Positions 36,925 through 47,673 of a stretch of 64,000 nt of DNA are shown in pieces. Origin of the DNA: Lottia gigantea (lineage: Eukaryota > Mollusca > Gastropoda > Lottiidae); assembly GCF_000327385.1 (NCBI RefSeq), contig NW_008707710.1, positions 248,001-312,000 of the forward strand. Reading direction: 5' to 3'. Within the stretch, counting starts at the first letter, position 1, and every line of letters begins with the position of its first letter. A model generated the notes under the pieces. It saw only the letters and a list, made by a program, of their open reading frames with translations. It searched no databases and was not told where the DNA came from. The position numbers and the translations under genes were made by a program.

Positions 36925-37430
36925 ACTGTACTTTGTCAAGTGACAATAGGGCGTATGAATACATCGAAAACGAAAACAAGGATTGACCCAAGTTTTTTTA
37001 CTAAGAGTTGGAAAGCGATTTACAATTTGTTTAAATTTATAATTGTTGTTAATATTTCAATGGAATAATAAATATTTGATAATTCTATCATCCAAATAAT
37101 ACTGTTGATTTATAGAACTATATTGCTAGGGGCAGGTCGGTGAACTTGATTGACAGATATCGGTGCATTAAGCAACAATGGTTTTACAATTTTACAATTA
37201 AAAAATAGAACATTTCAGCGTATTTTATCAGAAAAGATAAACCAATGTAAATATAAGGAATGAATGTGGATCTTGTTATCGTTACGGGGAAATAAACGCT
37301 GGTTTATCATGTGACAAGACAAATGACCTGGTAAATAAACACTGATAAACCAGCGTTTATTTCCCCATACCTATAACATTACCACATTCATTCCTTAAAT
37401 GAACACATGCTTAATTAATATTAGGGGTTG
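36925..37430 (+). repeat. Duplicated segment X, copy 1
   Basis: 506 bp are collinear with 38931-39434. The segment starts ACTGTACTTTGTCAAGTGAC and ends TTAATTAATATTAGGGGTTG. Its right third holds an inverted repeat: AAGGAATGAATGTGG...GGGGAAATAAACGCTGG at 37256-37310 is mirrored to about 37396. A short plus-strand frame crosses the left edge but is not shared as a frame by copy 2. The nature of the segment is unknown; the inverted repeat and AT-rich body suggest a DNA-transposon derivative. Confidence 0.85.
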
Positions 37431-37520
37431 AAAGCCGACACCGGACTGAGCTTCAGAGACACTGGCACAGGTATGAGAATTTTTCTTACCTAGAGGGATT
37501 AAAACCCACAGCACCAAATC
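37431..37520 (-). repeat. SINE 2 fragment
   Basis: AAAGCCGACACCGGACTGAG, CACTGGCACAGGTATGAGAA and GGGATTAAAACCCACAGCAC follow the SINE 2 piece at 32370-32460. Confidence 0.55.
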
Positions 37521-38013
37521 GCTAAATTGCTATGAAAATGATTATCAATAGTTTATATCAAATCAAATAGTAGTACTCTTTCCAAATCAATATTTTTCAT
37601 TTCTGTGACAAGCAACTCTTAACACATAAATATTATATATCCACTTTAAAACTATTAGAAAATATTGAATTACTGAGCATGATCAACATGTAGGCAGACT
37701 GGAATCAATTTCAAATTAGTCCACATAAATAATGCTGTATCAAAGAGATACATACCACTAAATATCTGAAAATTTTAGATTACATCATAATAACAAGCTA
37801 CTAAATGATCACAAGGGAGAAACCAATATGTACTATAAACCTTGCTGCAGAAGTTTTCAACATGGCGGTAATTTTTAAATTTTTGTGAGGTAACAAGGCT
37901 TTTTCTAGTGTAGTATAAAATTTTAGACAATTATAATTTAAATCTCTCTCTGACTATATGCTCTGATTGTAAACAAAACCTTAAAAAAATACATGAAATG
38001 TTACAGATTGATA

Positions 38014-38857
38014 AGGGGAAGGAGGTAATAATAAGGATTTATAGGGGGAAAGGGGTAATAATAAGGATTTATAGGTGGAAGGGGGGTAATGGAAAGGATT
38101 TAAGGGGGAGGGGGTAATAATAAGGATTTATAGGGGGAAAGGGGGTAATAATAAGGAATTATAGGGGAAAAGGGGGTAATAATAAGGATTTATAGGCGGA
38201 AGAAAGGGTAATATGGATTTATAGGGGGAAGGGGGTAATAATAATAAGGAGTTATAGGTGGAAGGGGGTAATAATAAGGAATTATAGGGGAAAAGGGGGT
38301 AATAATAAGGATTTATAGGCAGAAGAAAGGGTAATATGGATTTATAGGGGGAAGGGGGTAATAATAATAAGGAGTTATAGGTGGAAGGGGGTAATAATAA
38401 GGAATTATAGGGGGAAAGGGGGTAAAAATAAGGATTTATAGGCGGAAGAAAGGGTAATATGCATTTGAAGGGGGTAATAATAATAAGGAGTTATAGGTGG
38501 AAGGGGGTAATAATAAGGAATTATAGGGGAAAAGGGGGTAATAATAAGGATTTATAGGCGGAAGAAAGGGTAATATGGATTTATAGGGGGAAGGGGGTAA
38601 TAATAACAAGGATTTATAGGGGGAAGGGGGTAATAACAAGGATTTATAGGTGGAAGTGGGGTAATAATAAGGATTTATAGGTGGAAGTGGGGTAATAACA
38701 AGGATTTATAGGGGGAAGGAGGGTAATAATAAGGATTTATAGGTGGAAGTGGGGTAATAATAAGGATTTATAGGTGGAAGTGGGGTAATAACAAGGATTT
38801 ATAGGTGGAAGTGGGGTAATAATAAGGATTTATAGGTGGAAGGGGGTAATAATAAGG
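38014..38857 (+). repeat. G-rich 31-bp minisatellite, array 1 (about 27 units)
   Basis: Consensus AGGATTTATAGGTGGAAGTG then GGGTAATAATA. Many units instead have TAGGGGGAAGGGGGTAAT. Two runs of three or more G per unit make the plus strand able to form G-quadruplexes across neighbouring units. Unit length varies from about 24 to 34 bp. A minus-strand proline/serine-rich frame over part of the array is a by-product of the repeat. Confidence 0.95.
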
Positions 38858-38930
38858 GCCTCGGTTTATTGTCCCATCCGAACGATCTGTCAGTAGGAAT
38901 GTAGCCAATCAAATGCATACAATAAAAAAC
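38858..38930 (-). repeat. SINE 1 scrap at end of array 1
   Basis: GGGCCTCGGTTTATTGTCCC then ATCCGAACGA is the central word of SINE 1. It is followed by CAGTAGGAATGTAGCCAATC. The same junction occurs at the end of array 2, so it was part of the duplicated module. Confidence 0.65.
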
Positions 38931-39434
38931 ACTGTACTTTGTCACGTGACAATAGGGCGTATGAATACATCGAAAACGAAAACAAGGATTGACCAAAGTT
39001 TTTTTACCAAGAGTTGGAAAGCGATTTACAATTTATTTAAATTTATAATTGTTGTTAATATTTCAATGGAATAATAAATATGTGATAATTCTATCATCCA
39101 AATAAGACTGTCGATTTATAGAACTATATTGTCAGGGGCGGGTCGTTGAACTTGATTGACAGATATCAGTGAATTAAGCAACAACGGTTTCGGGTATTTG
39201 TACAATTAAAAAATAGAACATTTTGGCCTATTTTAGCAGAAAAGATAAACCAATGTAAATATAAGGAATGAATGTGGATCTTGTTATCGTGTAAACGCTA
39301 GTTTATCATGTGACAAGACAAATGACCCGGTAAATAAACGCTGGTTTATCAAGTGACAATACAAATTTGTCTAACTATTACAATACCACATTCATTCCTT
39401 AAATGAACACATGCTTAATTAATATTAGGGGTTG
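38931..39434 (+). repeat. Duplicated segment X, copy 2
   Basis: 504 bp matching 36925-37430, with scattered substitutions and a small deletion in the inverted-repeat part (near 39290-39300), so its palindrome is less perfect. It runs straight into array 2. Confidence 0.85.
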
Positions 39435-39938
39435 GAAGGTAGGTAGGTGGAAGGGGGGTAATAATAAGGATTTATAGGTGGAAGTGGGGTAATAGAAAGG
39501 ATTTATAGGTGGAAGTGGGGTAATAATAAGGATTTATAGGTGGAAGGAGGGTAATAATAAGGATTTATAGGTGGAAGTGGGGTAATAATAAGGATTTATA
39601 GGTAGAAGTGGGGTAATAATAAGGATTTATAGGTGGAAGTGAGGGTAATAATAAGGATTTATAGGTGGAAGTGGGGTAATAATAAGGATTTATAGGTGGA
39701 AGGAGGGTAATAATAAGGATTTATAGGTGGAAGTGGGGTAATAATAAGGATTTATAGGTGGAAGGGGGGTAATAGAAAGGATTTATAGGTGGAAGGGGGG
39801 TAATATATAAAGTTTTATAGGTGGAAGGAGGGTAATAATAAGGATTTATAGGTGGAAGTGGGGTAATAATAAGGATTTATAGGTTGAAGAAGGGTAATAA
39901 TAAGGATTTATAGGTGGAAGAGGGTAATAATAAGGGCC
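39435..39938 (+). repeat. G-rich 31-bp minisatellite, array 2 (about 16 units)
   Basis: Same unit as array 1, mostly of the GGTGGAAGTGGGG or GGTGGAAGGAGGG subtype. It lacks the GGGGGAAGGGGG subtype that dominates the left of array 1. Confidence 0.95.
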
Positions 39939-40012
39939 TCGGTTTATTGTCCCATCCGAACGACTACACACTTTTTCTGTCAGTAGGAATGCAGCCAATC
40001 AAATGCATACAA
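39939..40012 (-). repeat. SINE 1 scrap at end of array 2
   Basis: CCTCGGTTTATTGTCCCATC, CGAACGACTACACACTTTTT and CAGTAGGAATGCAGCCAATC. This is the same junction as at the end of array 1, with a few more SINE bases kept. Confidence 0.7.
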
Positions 40013-40842
40013 TAAAAAAACACAACTACCAACAATCCGAACCTCAAATTCAAAATAATAGTTTCACAATACTTAAGTAGCAGCTAATGACCTTTCCATT
40101 TGAATATTTCATAATAATAAGTGGTATCAGGTGTCTATAAAAGTAAGTATATTCATGCAAATATATGGAGGGCAAATTTAATAGAATCTATTGGAATTGG
40201 AGGTAGAGATAGCAGACACAATTTGTCAAAGTGTCAGGCCAGCAGGTTCCAATTAAATCAAAGTGTAAATCCAGACAGACAATTTTAAAATTGTAACACT
40301 TGACAATTTATTCTACAGATGCGGAACATATTTTAGTCCATTTACAATTGATTTCACCTATATGGAAATATTTCAAATAGAGTTTGAACTCCAAGGATAA
40401 TTTTGGATTAAAAATTCATCACAGATGTCATCTATTATTAACAGCCTATGACTAATCTTGATTTGAAAAATGTCATACGGCCATTTTAATTGGCTACTAC
40501 AATGTCAATGTCAAAGTTAAGAAAACTGCTCTTTAGGGATGGAGGAAAGAAAGGTAATGAGAAGAAATTAAAATTCCAGACATTCTACATTTGAAATGAA
40601 ATGAAGTTAATAATCCATGGAGTAAAAATGACTGGATAAGGTATTCTTAGACGATAATTGCACCTAATTTGTATCTTCAAGTTGGAGGTCGATTCAGTCA
40701 GTCACAGACAATATACTTTAGTCTGTTCAAAACAAAAATAATTGTCATGTTTTTAAGTTTTCATTAGCCATGCATGAAATTTGTCTGAATTGATCACAGA
40801 GTTAAATGATTATTATATATTCCACTAGCCCAACATCTTTTT
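40013..40842. other. Intergenic stretch, no gene seen
   Basis: AT-rich DNA. A weak repeat word (GAAGTTAATAATCCATGGAG at about 40604) recurs at about 41549 (GAAGTTAATATTCAACGGAG). Confidence 0.5.
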
Positions 40843-40850
40843 CAGATTAT

Positions 40851-41266
40851 TAGGGCTGCATCGATTTTTGAAGTTGCAATTTGATACACAAAACGATACT
40901 CATCCATCAATACGATTTATTGCGATAATAATCACAATTCATTTATTAGAAAGGGAAAGAGAAAAAATATTTAAAATCATAACAATTTAGCATGAGAACA
41001 TTTAGAAGTAAAGAATTGTGTAATAAAATAATCACTTTTCGAAGACAGAAATGTTTTTTTTACAAATGTTTTGTTGAAAATTATACATAGAATATAAAAT
41101 CATGACACACATTCTGATGTACACAGGATTCCGTATCATTTGTTATGAAAGAGAGTTAATAAATAATCGTGCTGATGCATCACGATTAATTTCATCCAAT
41201 GCAATGCATCGATAAGAAGGAAAGAATCACGGTTCATTGATTTATCGGTGAACCATTGCAGCCCTA
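40851..41266. mobile_element. hAT-type MITE with perfect 8-bp target duplication
   Basis: The left end TAGGGCTGCATCGATTTTTG and the right end read inward, TAGGGCTGCAATGGTTCACC, share TAGGGCTGCA. The same eight bases CAGATTAT flank the element at 40843-40850 and 41267-41274. An 8-bp duplication and TAGGGCTGCA ends are hallmarks of hAT elements. 416 bp, with no coding capacity, so it depended on a hAT transposase elsewhere. The interior has further GATGCATCACGATTAATT / GATACTCATCCATCAAT words. Confidence 0.9.
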
Positions 41267-41789
41267 CAGATTATTCATACCCACTTACAGCTGGGTGGAC
41301 TGAAATTATGAGTGAGGATGAGTTATTCAAGGTCATTGTAATTTCACATGCTTTCCAAAATTAGAGCCCACAACCACCATATGTTTGACTTCCACATCAT
41401 AAACAAATGACGTCATGTAAGGAACCAATGATCTAACAGACTGTGCTTTTCAGAATATTACTCAACAGAAAGAGTGAATACCACAAAAATCAAAACTGTA
41501 TAAGTAGGTTGTATAGGAAGAGAAAGCATAGAAAGGTCAACCACTAATGAAGTTAATATTCAACGGAGTAAAAACTTGTGGATAAGAAATTTCTAGAACA
41601 TAATAGTAATTAACTTCACAACATCAAACAAGACATTCTTTTTTTGATGTGTCAGCAGAAACCAACCAAAACACATCAGGAGTTCATGAGTTATAGTTGT
41701 ACAAACACACTACTGTGAAAAAAAATGGTTTTTTGTATGGTGGAAGCCACCTATGTGGTTAGAAGAGTACATTTAAGAATTCTTTAAAG

Positions 41790-42065
41790 ATGCTGATTCA
41801 ACATTTTGGTGATTAACTGATTTGGATCTTGAATATATAATAGTCTTCAGAAGTACTAGAAATGTACAAAAATCCCCTCAAATATACTTCGAACTAGAAA
41901 TTTGTCTTTTCCACATATGGCAGAAAAGTCTCAGGAAAAGAGTCGTCTTTTTAACTTTTAAACGCGGAAATTTCTGGACACACATGGACTTAAATGCTCA
42001 AATTTTGATGGTAAGCTGTGAACATTATTACTGATTGGTCAAACAGATGTCCCTTTCCCTTTAAA
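41790..42065 (+). repeat. Dispersed repeat family C, copy
   Basis: AATAGTCTTCAGAAGTACTA, CAAATATACTTCGAACTAGA, GAAATTTCTGGACACACATG, GGTAAGCTGTGAACATTATT and ATTGGTCAAACAGATG are in family order. Confidence 0.65.
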
Positions 42066-43085
42066 AACAACAACAAATGGTCATTGATGACCGTGAATAA
42101 GTCATCTTTCATAATCATTCCTGTCAACCTACATGTAATTAATCAATGCCAAGGGGTGTAAATTAGTACAAAAACCTGGCTAGAAAGCAACAAAAACCAT
42201 CCCTAATTTTACAAATGAGGTTTTCCATTCCTACATATAAGTATCATATTGATTGAAGTATGCATGTGGGGAAGAGTTCAATAGAATGTGAAGGGGTGTC
42301 AAGTATACATCAGTGAAACAATCAAGCGCAATACGTATCGTATCGTGACATTATTGTCAATACCCAACACTAGTTTGAATTATCATTCAAAATTAAATAT
42401 AGGTCTTGAATTATTATTCAGGTATTATAATCATACATGTGTAATATACTGATGTGTTTTGGGTTTCTACTACTAACCATCGTTCTACCGATGGGATGCC
42501 CAATTCTACAGATTTTTGTTTTTTTTCCTTACCTAAATTTCATGGGACCTACCGCTTTCTATATCTAAAGTCTTTATCATAAATCAAAATACATGAAAAC
42601 TTGTATCTTGATTGCCGGTAACACGCATTAATCTCATCATCTTATAATTATTATCATTGCCTGATTAATTAATCTCTCAATTAAGATGGTAATTCGATCT
42701 ATTTTCACCCGATAATGTGTATTTTAAGCCCACGTGACACACTTTTTTAAACCAATAGACTTTACTTTCACTTTGATAATAAATTTTATGGTAGCTGTGA
42801 TAGTTATGAAATGACTAAGATGAAGAATTAGGTTAGGTTGGTTTGACATGATAGGTTGACATCCTACAACTGCTAGAACAACACTTCATAAATAGCCTGG
42901 AGCTGCTAATGTTCTGAACTTCTAATGGAAGCCATATCTATGCTTGAAGGCATATATGTACTAATATCTGAGGTATTATATATATATAAAGTTAAATTTT
43001 TCCATGAAATTAAATAAGTTTGTTTATGAAACCATGTTAAGTACTAATATAGATGATATTCTGCAAAAATTTCTAAAACATCCTC
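42066..43085. other. Intergenic stretch, no gene seen
   Basis: AT-rich DNA without a supported feature; a short TA-repeat lies near 42970-42985. Confidence 0.5.
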
Positions 43086-43356
43086 TCCATCTTCTTTATG
43101 TCAATCTATTATATTATTGTACTGTGTCTTATACCTTGACATTATTAGCCATCTTTCTTGTATCCAATCAGAGTCCTCTACAGAAGTCTGCAAACACAAA
43201 GCCATAATGTTAACAGTCTGTCTGTCGATTACTCTGAAATTCTGTATTCTCTAAAATACAATTCGATCAAATTGCTGTATTCCATGATACAAGAAAAGTG
43301 GCTATTGGGTCAAGGTATAAAACAAAGTTCATAATAGATTGACATTGTGAAGATGC
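43086..43356. mobile_element. MITE family D, foldback, copy 2
   Basis: CATCTTCTTTATGTCAATCT at the left is mirrored by ATAGATTGACATTGTGAAGA at the right. TATACCTTGACATTATTAGC is mirrored by GGCTATTGGGTCAAGGTATA. Shares the layout of 11128-11463. Confidence 0.65.
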
Positions 43357-44639
43357 ATGCTCTGTTGAAGATAATCTTTTTTCAAAATATCAAACTTGAT
43401 ATGATATGGGTAATATTTATTCTCTCAATGAATAATATTTTAATGTATTTATATAAGAGAAGATAAGAGTACTTTTATCAGCTATATATGTCATCGATTA
43501 ATAATGCTACATGTATTTTATAATATAGTGGTGTTATCAAAACAAATTCTTTTAAGATCAGATATAACCACCAGCATAAAATAACATCATGGACATCAAT
43601 GTCAATTCACAGAATGGTCTCCTGAATAGAACAGATATATTCAAGTAATGACAGACAAGCATTTTGAGAACTGGCCCTCCTTGCGAAGGCAGTCTCAGAA
43701 TATTTTTCACAACAGAAGTTATAAATTGGTAAAAATAAATCACACAATAACGTGCTACGTTTTGGGACAAATCCCTTTATCAAGCGAGAAAGGTGCTATT
43801 TCTACAAAGAACAACACTAAACTAACAAAAAAAATATCACATTCAGCTTAGTAAGATGAAAGAAAATAATATTTTCAAGGGAGATAATAAATTCAAAAGA
43901 TATAGGTTACAGAAACATGAGATATATATATAAAAAAAAAAAAAATCAAGGAAAGTAGACTAATTTAAATATGAGAACTGTCATTGGTGTGTATGCCTGT
44001 TCGTCTTTTCTTTAAAAAATTTTTTTTATTTAGGTGGGAATAAATGATGTATAGTATACCGTGCAGGATTACTGATAAAGTAGCAAAAGTAGAAGTGAAT
44101 CATATCCACTCATATCCGTTTCTTCTCTTTTCTTTTGTATCGATTATCCTGCATCGTGCACAATACCATGTCTCTTTGCCGCTTCCAGAGTTCCAGTGAT
44201 AAGCATGTCAAAAACAGTTTCCATTTACATTACAATTGAATAACCATTCATGAAAGTGGGCACATTTTACTGCAGCGTGGTCCAGACCAAAAAACAAACA
44301 ATTGATTGCAGTCTGATGTAAAGATGCTTTTGAAAACATTGATATTATGCTTTCTCGTCAAATAAGTAATTGAACACGAAGCATTTATTGACACAGTAAA
44401 ATGAGCAGCTTAATTGTTTCCACTGTAATCTCGATAGCCATTCTGAATACATCTATAGTAATTATATCACAGTTGGTGTGCAATGAAATCAATATTTATT
44501 ACAATGCTTTTGATTTATGTTATTAAAGTAATCATTTTACAAGATCTATTTTACTGAAGCCTGTTAATTCTTGTGGAAAACTCAGTGAGGCAGGGAACCA
44601 CAGTAACCATGAGAACAGAACAGCTTTCATTCAACTTTT

Positions 44640-44770
44640 TTGCTCTTGGTTGGACCAATGATGTGTCACCAAGAAGTGTGAAATTAGGGAAACTTTGCCC
44701 AGACAGTAGAATTAGCCTTTTCTTTTACGATTTCCAACTTTCTTGAGCAAACATAAAATGTATCCAATGT
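44640..44770 (-). repeat. SINE 1 tail fragment, diverged
   Basis: AGTGTGAAATTAGGGAAACT, TTGCCCAGACAGTAGAATTA and GATTTCCAACTTTC follow the SINE 1 tail half in reverse. Confidence 0.5.
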
Positions 44771-45064
44771 CAAGATCACAAATGGGAAAAGCTAACAATT
44801 ATGATTCATTTTGGTAGCAAAGTTTAAATAAAAATACTTAAAAGATAGGAGTGCTGTAAAAAGGGTTTAAACTGTTATTCCAAACAAGAAGTTGTTATAA
44901 TGAAAGAATGTTTAAAGTGATACTACTTACTAAGTTTTTTGGATTTATCAGATTTTAAAAGGATCCTGTTATGTTATTTATGACACCAGGTATATCTACT
45001 GGCTCTTATTCGCCATGTTTACAATTCTTAAATTTTATGTTAATTCTAAGACGTAGTATCACTT

Positions 45065-45185
45065 TAACTTCTTCTCTTCTGCAACTGATTGGGCTAATGA
45101 AGACTGACAATGCCATGAGTGAAATTAGGCCAAGACAGTGGCATGAGTCTACTCTTTTCAATTTCAAAATGTCAAAGTTTCTATA
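45065..45185 (-). repeat. SINE 1 tail fragment, diverged
   Basis: TTCTCTTCTGCAACTGATTG, GGCTAATGAAGACTGACAAT and GCCAAGACAGTGGCATGAGT follow SINE 1 in reverse. The frames that cross it on both strands are incidental. Confidence 0.6.
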
Positions 45186-45399
45186 TAGTGTACAGTACAC
45201 AGGAATTGTTTAATTCCACATGACAGCTCATTTGACTTGTTTCATTCTAACATGTGGAAACTTAGTTGATAAATAGAAATTCATATATCTAGCTATTCAG
45301 TTGAATCATGGACCATCAGGTTAATCAGTAATGCCCTACCTACCACATGAAATAGAGCAGTTAGCAGATATTTCAATGAATTGATGGTTATATTTCAAT

Positions 45400-46935
45400 A
45401 AATGAAAGGTAATATTTCCAAGAATAGATTGCAACGTTTCCAAGAATTGATTGCCACATTTTTGCAACATTTCCAATAATAGACTGCAACATTTCAAATA
45501 ATAGATTGCAACATTTCCAATAATAGATTGCAACATTGCCAATAATAGATTGCAACATTGCCAATAATAGTTTGCAACATTTCCAATAAGAGAATGCAAC
45601 ATTGCCAATAATAGACTGCAACATTGCCAATAATAGATTGCAACATTGCCAATAATAGACTGCAACATTCCCAATAATAGATTGCAACATTGCCAATAAT
45701 AGACTGCAACATTCCCAATAATAGAATGCAACATTGCCAATAATAGACTGCAACATTTCAAATAATAGATTGCAACATTTCCAATAATAGACTGCAACAT
45801 TTCCAATAATAGATTGCAACATTTCCAATAATAGACTGCAACATTGCCAATAATAGATTGCAACATTACCAATAATAGACTGCAGCATTCCAATAATAGA
45901 TTGCCACATTTCCAATAATAGATTGCAACATTTCCAATAATAGATTGCAACATTTCCAATAATAGACTGCAACATTGCCAATAATAGATTGCAACATTTC
46001 CAAAAATAGACTGCAGCATTCCAATAATAGATCGCCACATTTCCAATAATAGATTGCAACATTTCCAATAATAGATTGCAACATTGCCAATAATAGTTTG
46101 CAACATTTCCAATAAGAGAATGCAACATTGCCAATAATAGACTGCAACATTGCCAATAATAGATTGCAACATTGCCAATAATAGACTGCAACATTCCCAA
46201 TAATAGATTGCAACATTGCCAATAATAGACTGCAACATTCCCAATAATAGAATGCAACATTGCCAATAATAGACTGCAACATTGCCAATAATAGATTGCA
46301 ACATTTCCAATAATAGACTGCAACATTTCCAATAATAGATTGCAACATTTCCAATAATAGACTGCAACATTGCCAATAATAGATTGCAACATTACCAATA
46401 ATAGACTGCAGCATTCCAATAATAGATTGCCACATTTCCAATAATAGATTGCAACATTTCCAATAATAGATTGCAACATTTCCAATAATAGACTGCAACA
46501 TTGCCAATAATAGATTGCAACATTTCCAAAAATAGACTGCAGCATTCCAATAATAGATTGCCACATTTCCAATAATAGATTGCAACATTTCCAATAATAG
46601 ATTGCAACATTTCCAATAATAGATTGCAACATTTCCAATAATAGACTGCAACATTCCCAATAATAGACTGCAACAATAATAGATTGCAACATTTCCAATA
46701 ATAGATTGCAACATTTCCAATAATAGACTGCAACATTCCCAATAATAGACTGCAACAATAATAGATTGCAACATTTCCAATAATAGATTGCAACAATAAT
46801 AGATTGCAACATTTCCAATAATAGATTGCAACAATAATAGATTGCAACATTTCCAATAATAGATTGCCACATTTCCAATAATAGATTGCAACATTTCCAA
46901 TAATAGATTGCAACATTTCCAATAAAAAATTTCAA
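45400..46935 (-). repeat. 22-bp minisatellite, about 69 units
   Basis: The plus-strand unit is CAACATTTCCAATAATAGAT then TG. Variants are ATTTCC/ATTGCC/ATTCCC and AGATTG/AGACTG, with a few 21-bp (GCATTCCAATAATAG) and truncated (CAACAATAATAGATTG) units. A segment of about 527 bp occurs twice (see findings). Because 22 is not a multiple of 3 and the unit has no stop on the minus strand, all three minus frames stay open for hundreds of codons. Each gives the same 22-residue hydrophobic period (MLQSIIGNVAIYYW). I read this as a repeat artefact. On the minus strand it lies inside the intron that follows the exon at 47474-47673. Confidence 0.95.
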
Positions 46936-47079
46936 TAAAAGATAGCATCAGTTCTATGAATGTTATGAAAATAAATAGCTTGCAAATGTTAAATGAATGA
47001 AAGGTAATATTCCAAGAATTGATTTTGATTTTTGTTAATATTTTACTCAATTGATGTAATATTTCATGATAAAATTTCA

Positions 47080-47455
47080 ATGAATGCATAATAATATTTC
47101 AATGAATGCATGATAATGAATGCATGATAATATTTCAATGAATGCTTGATAATATTTCAATGAATGCTTGATAATATTTCAATGAATGCTTGATAATATT
47201 TCAATGAATGCTTGATAAAATTTCAATGAATGCTTGATAATATTTCAATGAATGCATGATAACATTTCAATGAATGCATGATAAAATTTCAATGAATGCT
47301 TGATAATATTTCAATGAATGCTTGATAATATTTCAATGAATGCTTGATAATATTTCAATGAATGCATGATAACATTTCAATGAATGCATGATAAAATTTC
47401 AATGAATGCTTGATAAAATTTCAAAGAATGCTTGATAAAATTTCAATGAATTGAA
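47080..47455 (-). repeat. Second 22-bp minisatellite, about 16-17 units
   Basis: The plus-strand unit is AATATTTCAATGAATGCTTG then AT, with AATATT/AAAATT/AACATT and GCTTG/GCATG variants. It lies 13 bp inside the intron from the donor of the exon at 47474-47673. Shared edge words (AATGAAAGGTAATATT, CCAAGAATTGATT) around both arrays suggest a common origin with the larger 22-bp array. Confidence 0.95.
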
Positions 47456-47473
47456 ATTCAAATTTTGACTTAC

Positions 47474-47673
47474 TTTTCTAGTTTATGGAGGTGTGGAATT
47501 CTTCGTGGTGGTGCCGTAGTGATTTTAGGGGAAACATTATTCTCAGAGCCAGTTGATGGAGAATTAGGAGTCACTTGTGAAGAATTATTAGAATTAGCGG
47601 CCAATGACTTTAAAATTTCAGATTTAATATCAGATGCATTGGATCTAGGCAATAAACTTTCTTTTTCAGCCAT
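47474..47673 (-). CDS. First coding exon of an unidentified gene
   Basis: I do not recognise the protein. Reading on the minus strand, ATG at 47673-47671 lies in a good initiation context (AATATGGCT). It opens 66 codons plus two bases, ending in GAAAA followed by GTAAGT (47473-47468), a perfect consensus 5' splice site, so the intron is phase 2. The N-terminus is MAEKESLLPRSNASDIKSEI. The EKESLL word fits the acidic dileucine sorting pattern [DE]xxxL[LI], often found in cytosolic tails of endosomal or lysosomal membrane proteins. Residues 24-55 are rich in Ser, Asn, Thr and Pro and look disordered. A basic APPRRIPHLHKLEK ends the exon. No membrane segment or domain is present, so the functional part must lie in later exons that I could not find. 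A Ser/Asn-rich low-complexity tail with a clean donor is unlikely by chance, but transcript evidence is missing. Confidence 0.6.

Noticed and set aside
38436-38639. Proline/serine-rich minus-strand frame
   Set aside because: Antisense of the G-rich minisatellite.
45336-47089. Very long minus-strand frames (346-515 codons) as a repeat protein
   Set aside because: They are produced by a stop-free 22-bp minisatellite, are open in all three frames at once, and lie in the probable intron next to the exon at 47474. Unit indels are not multiples of three.
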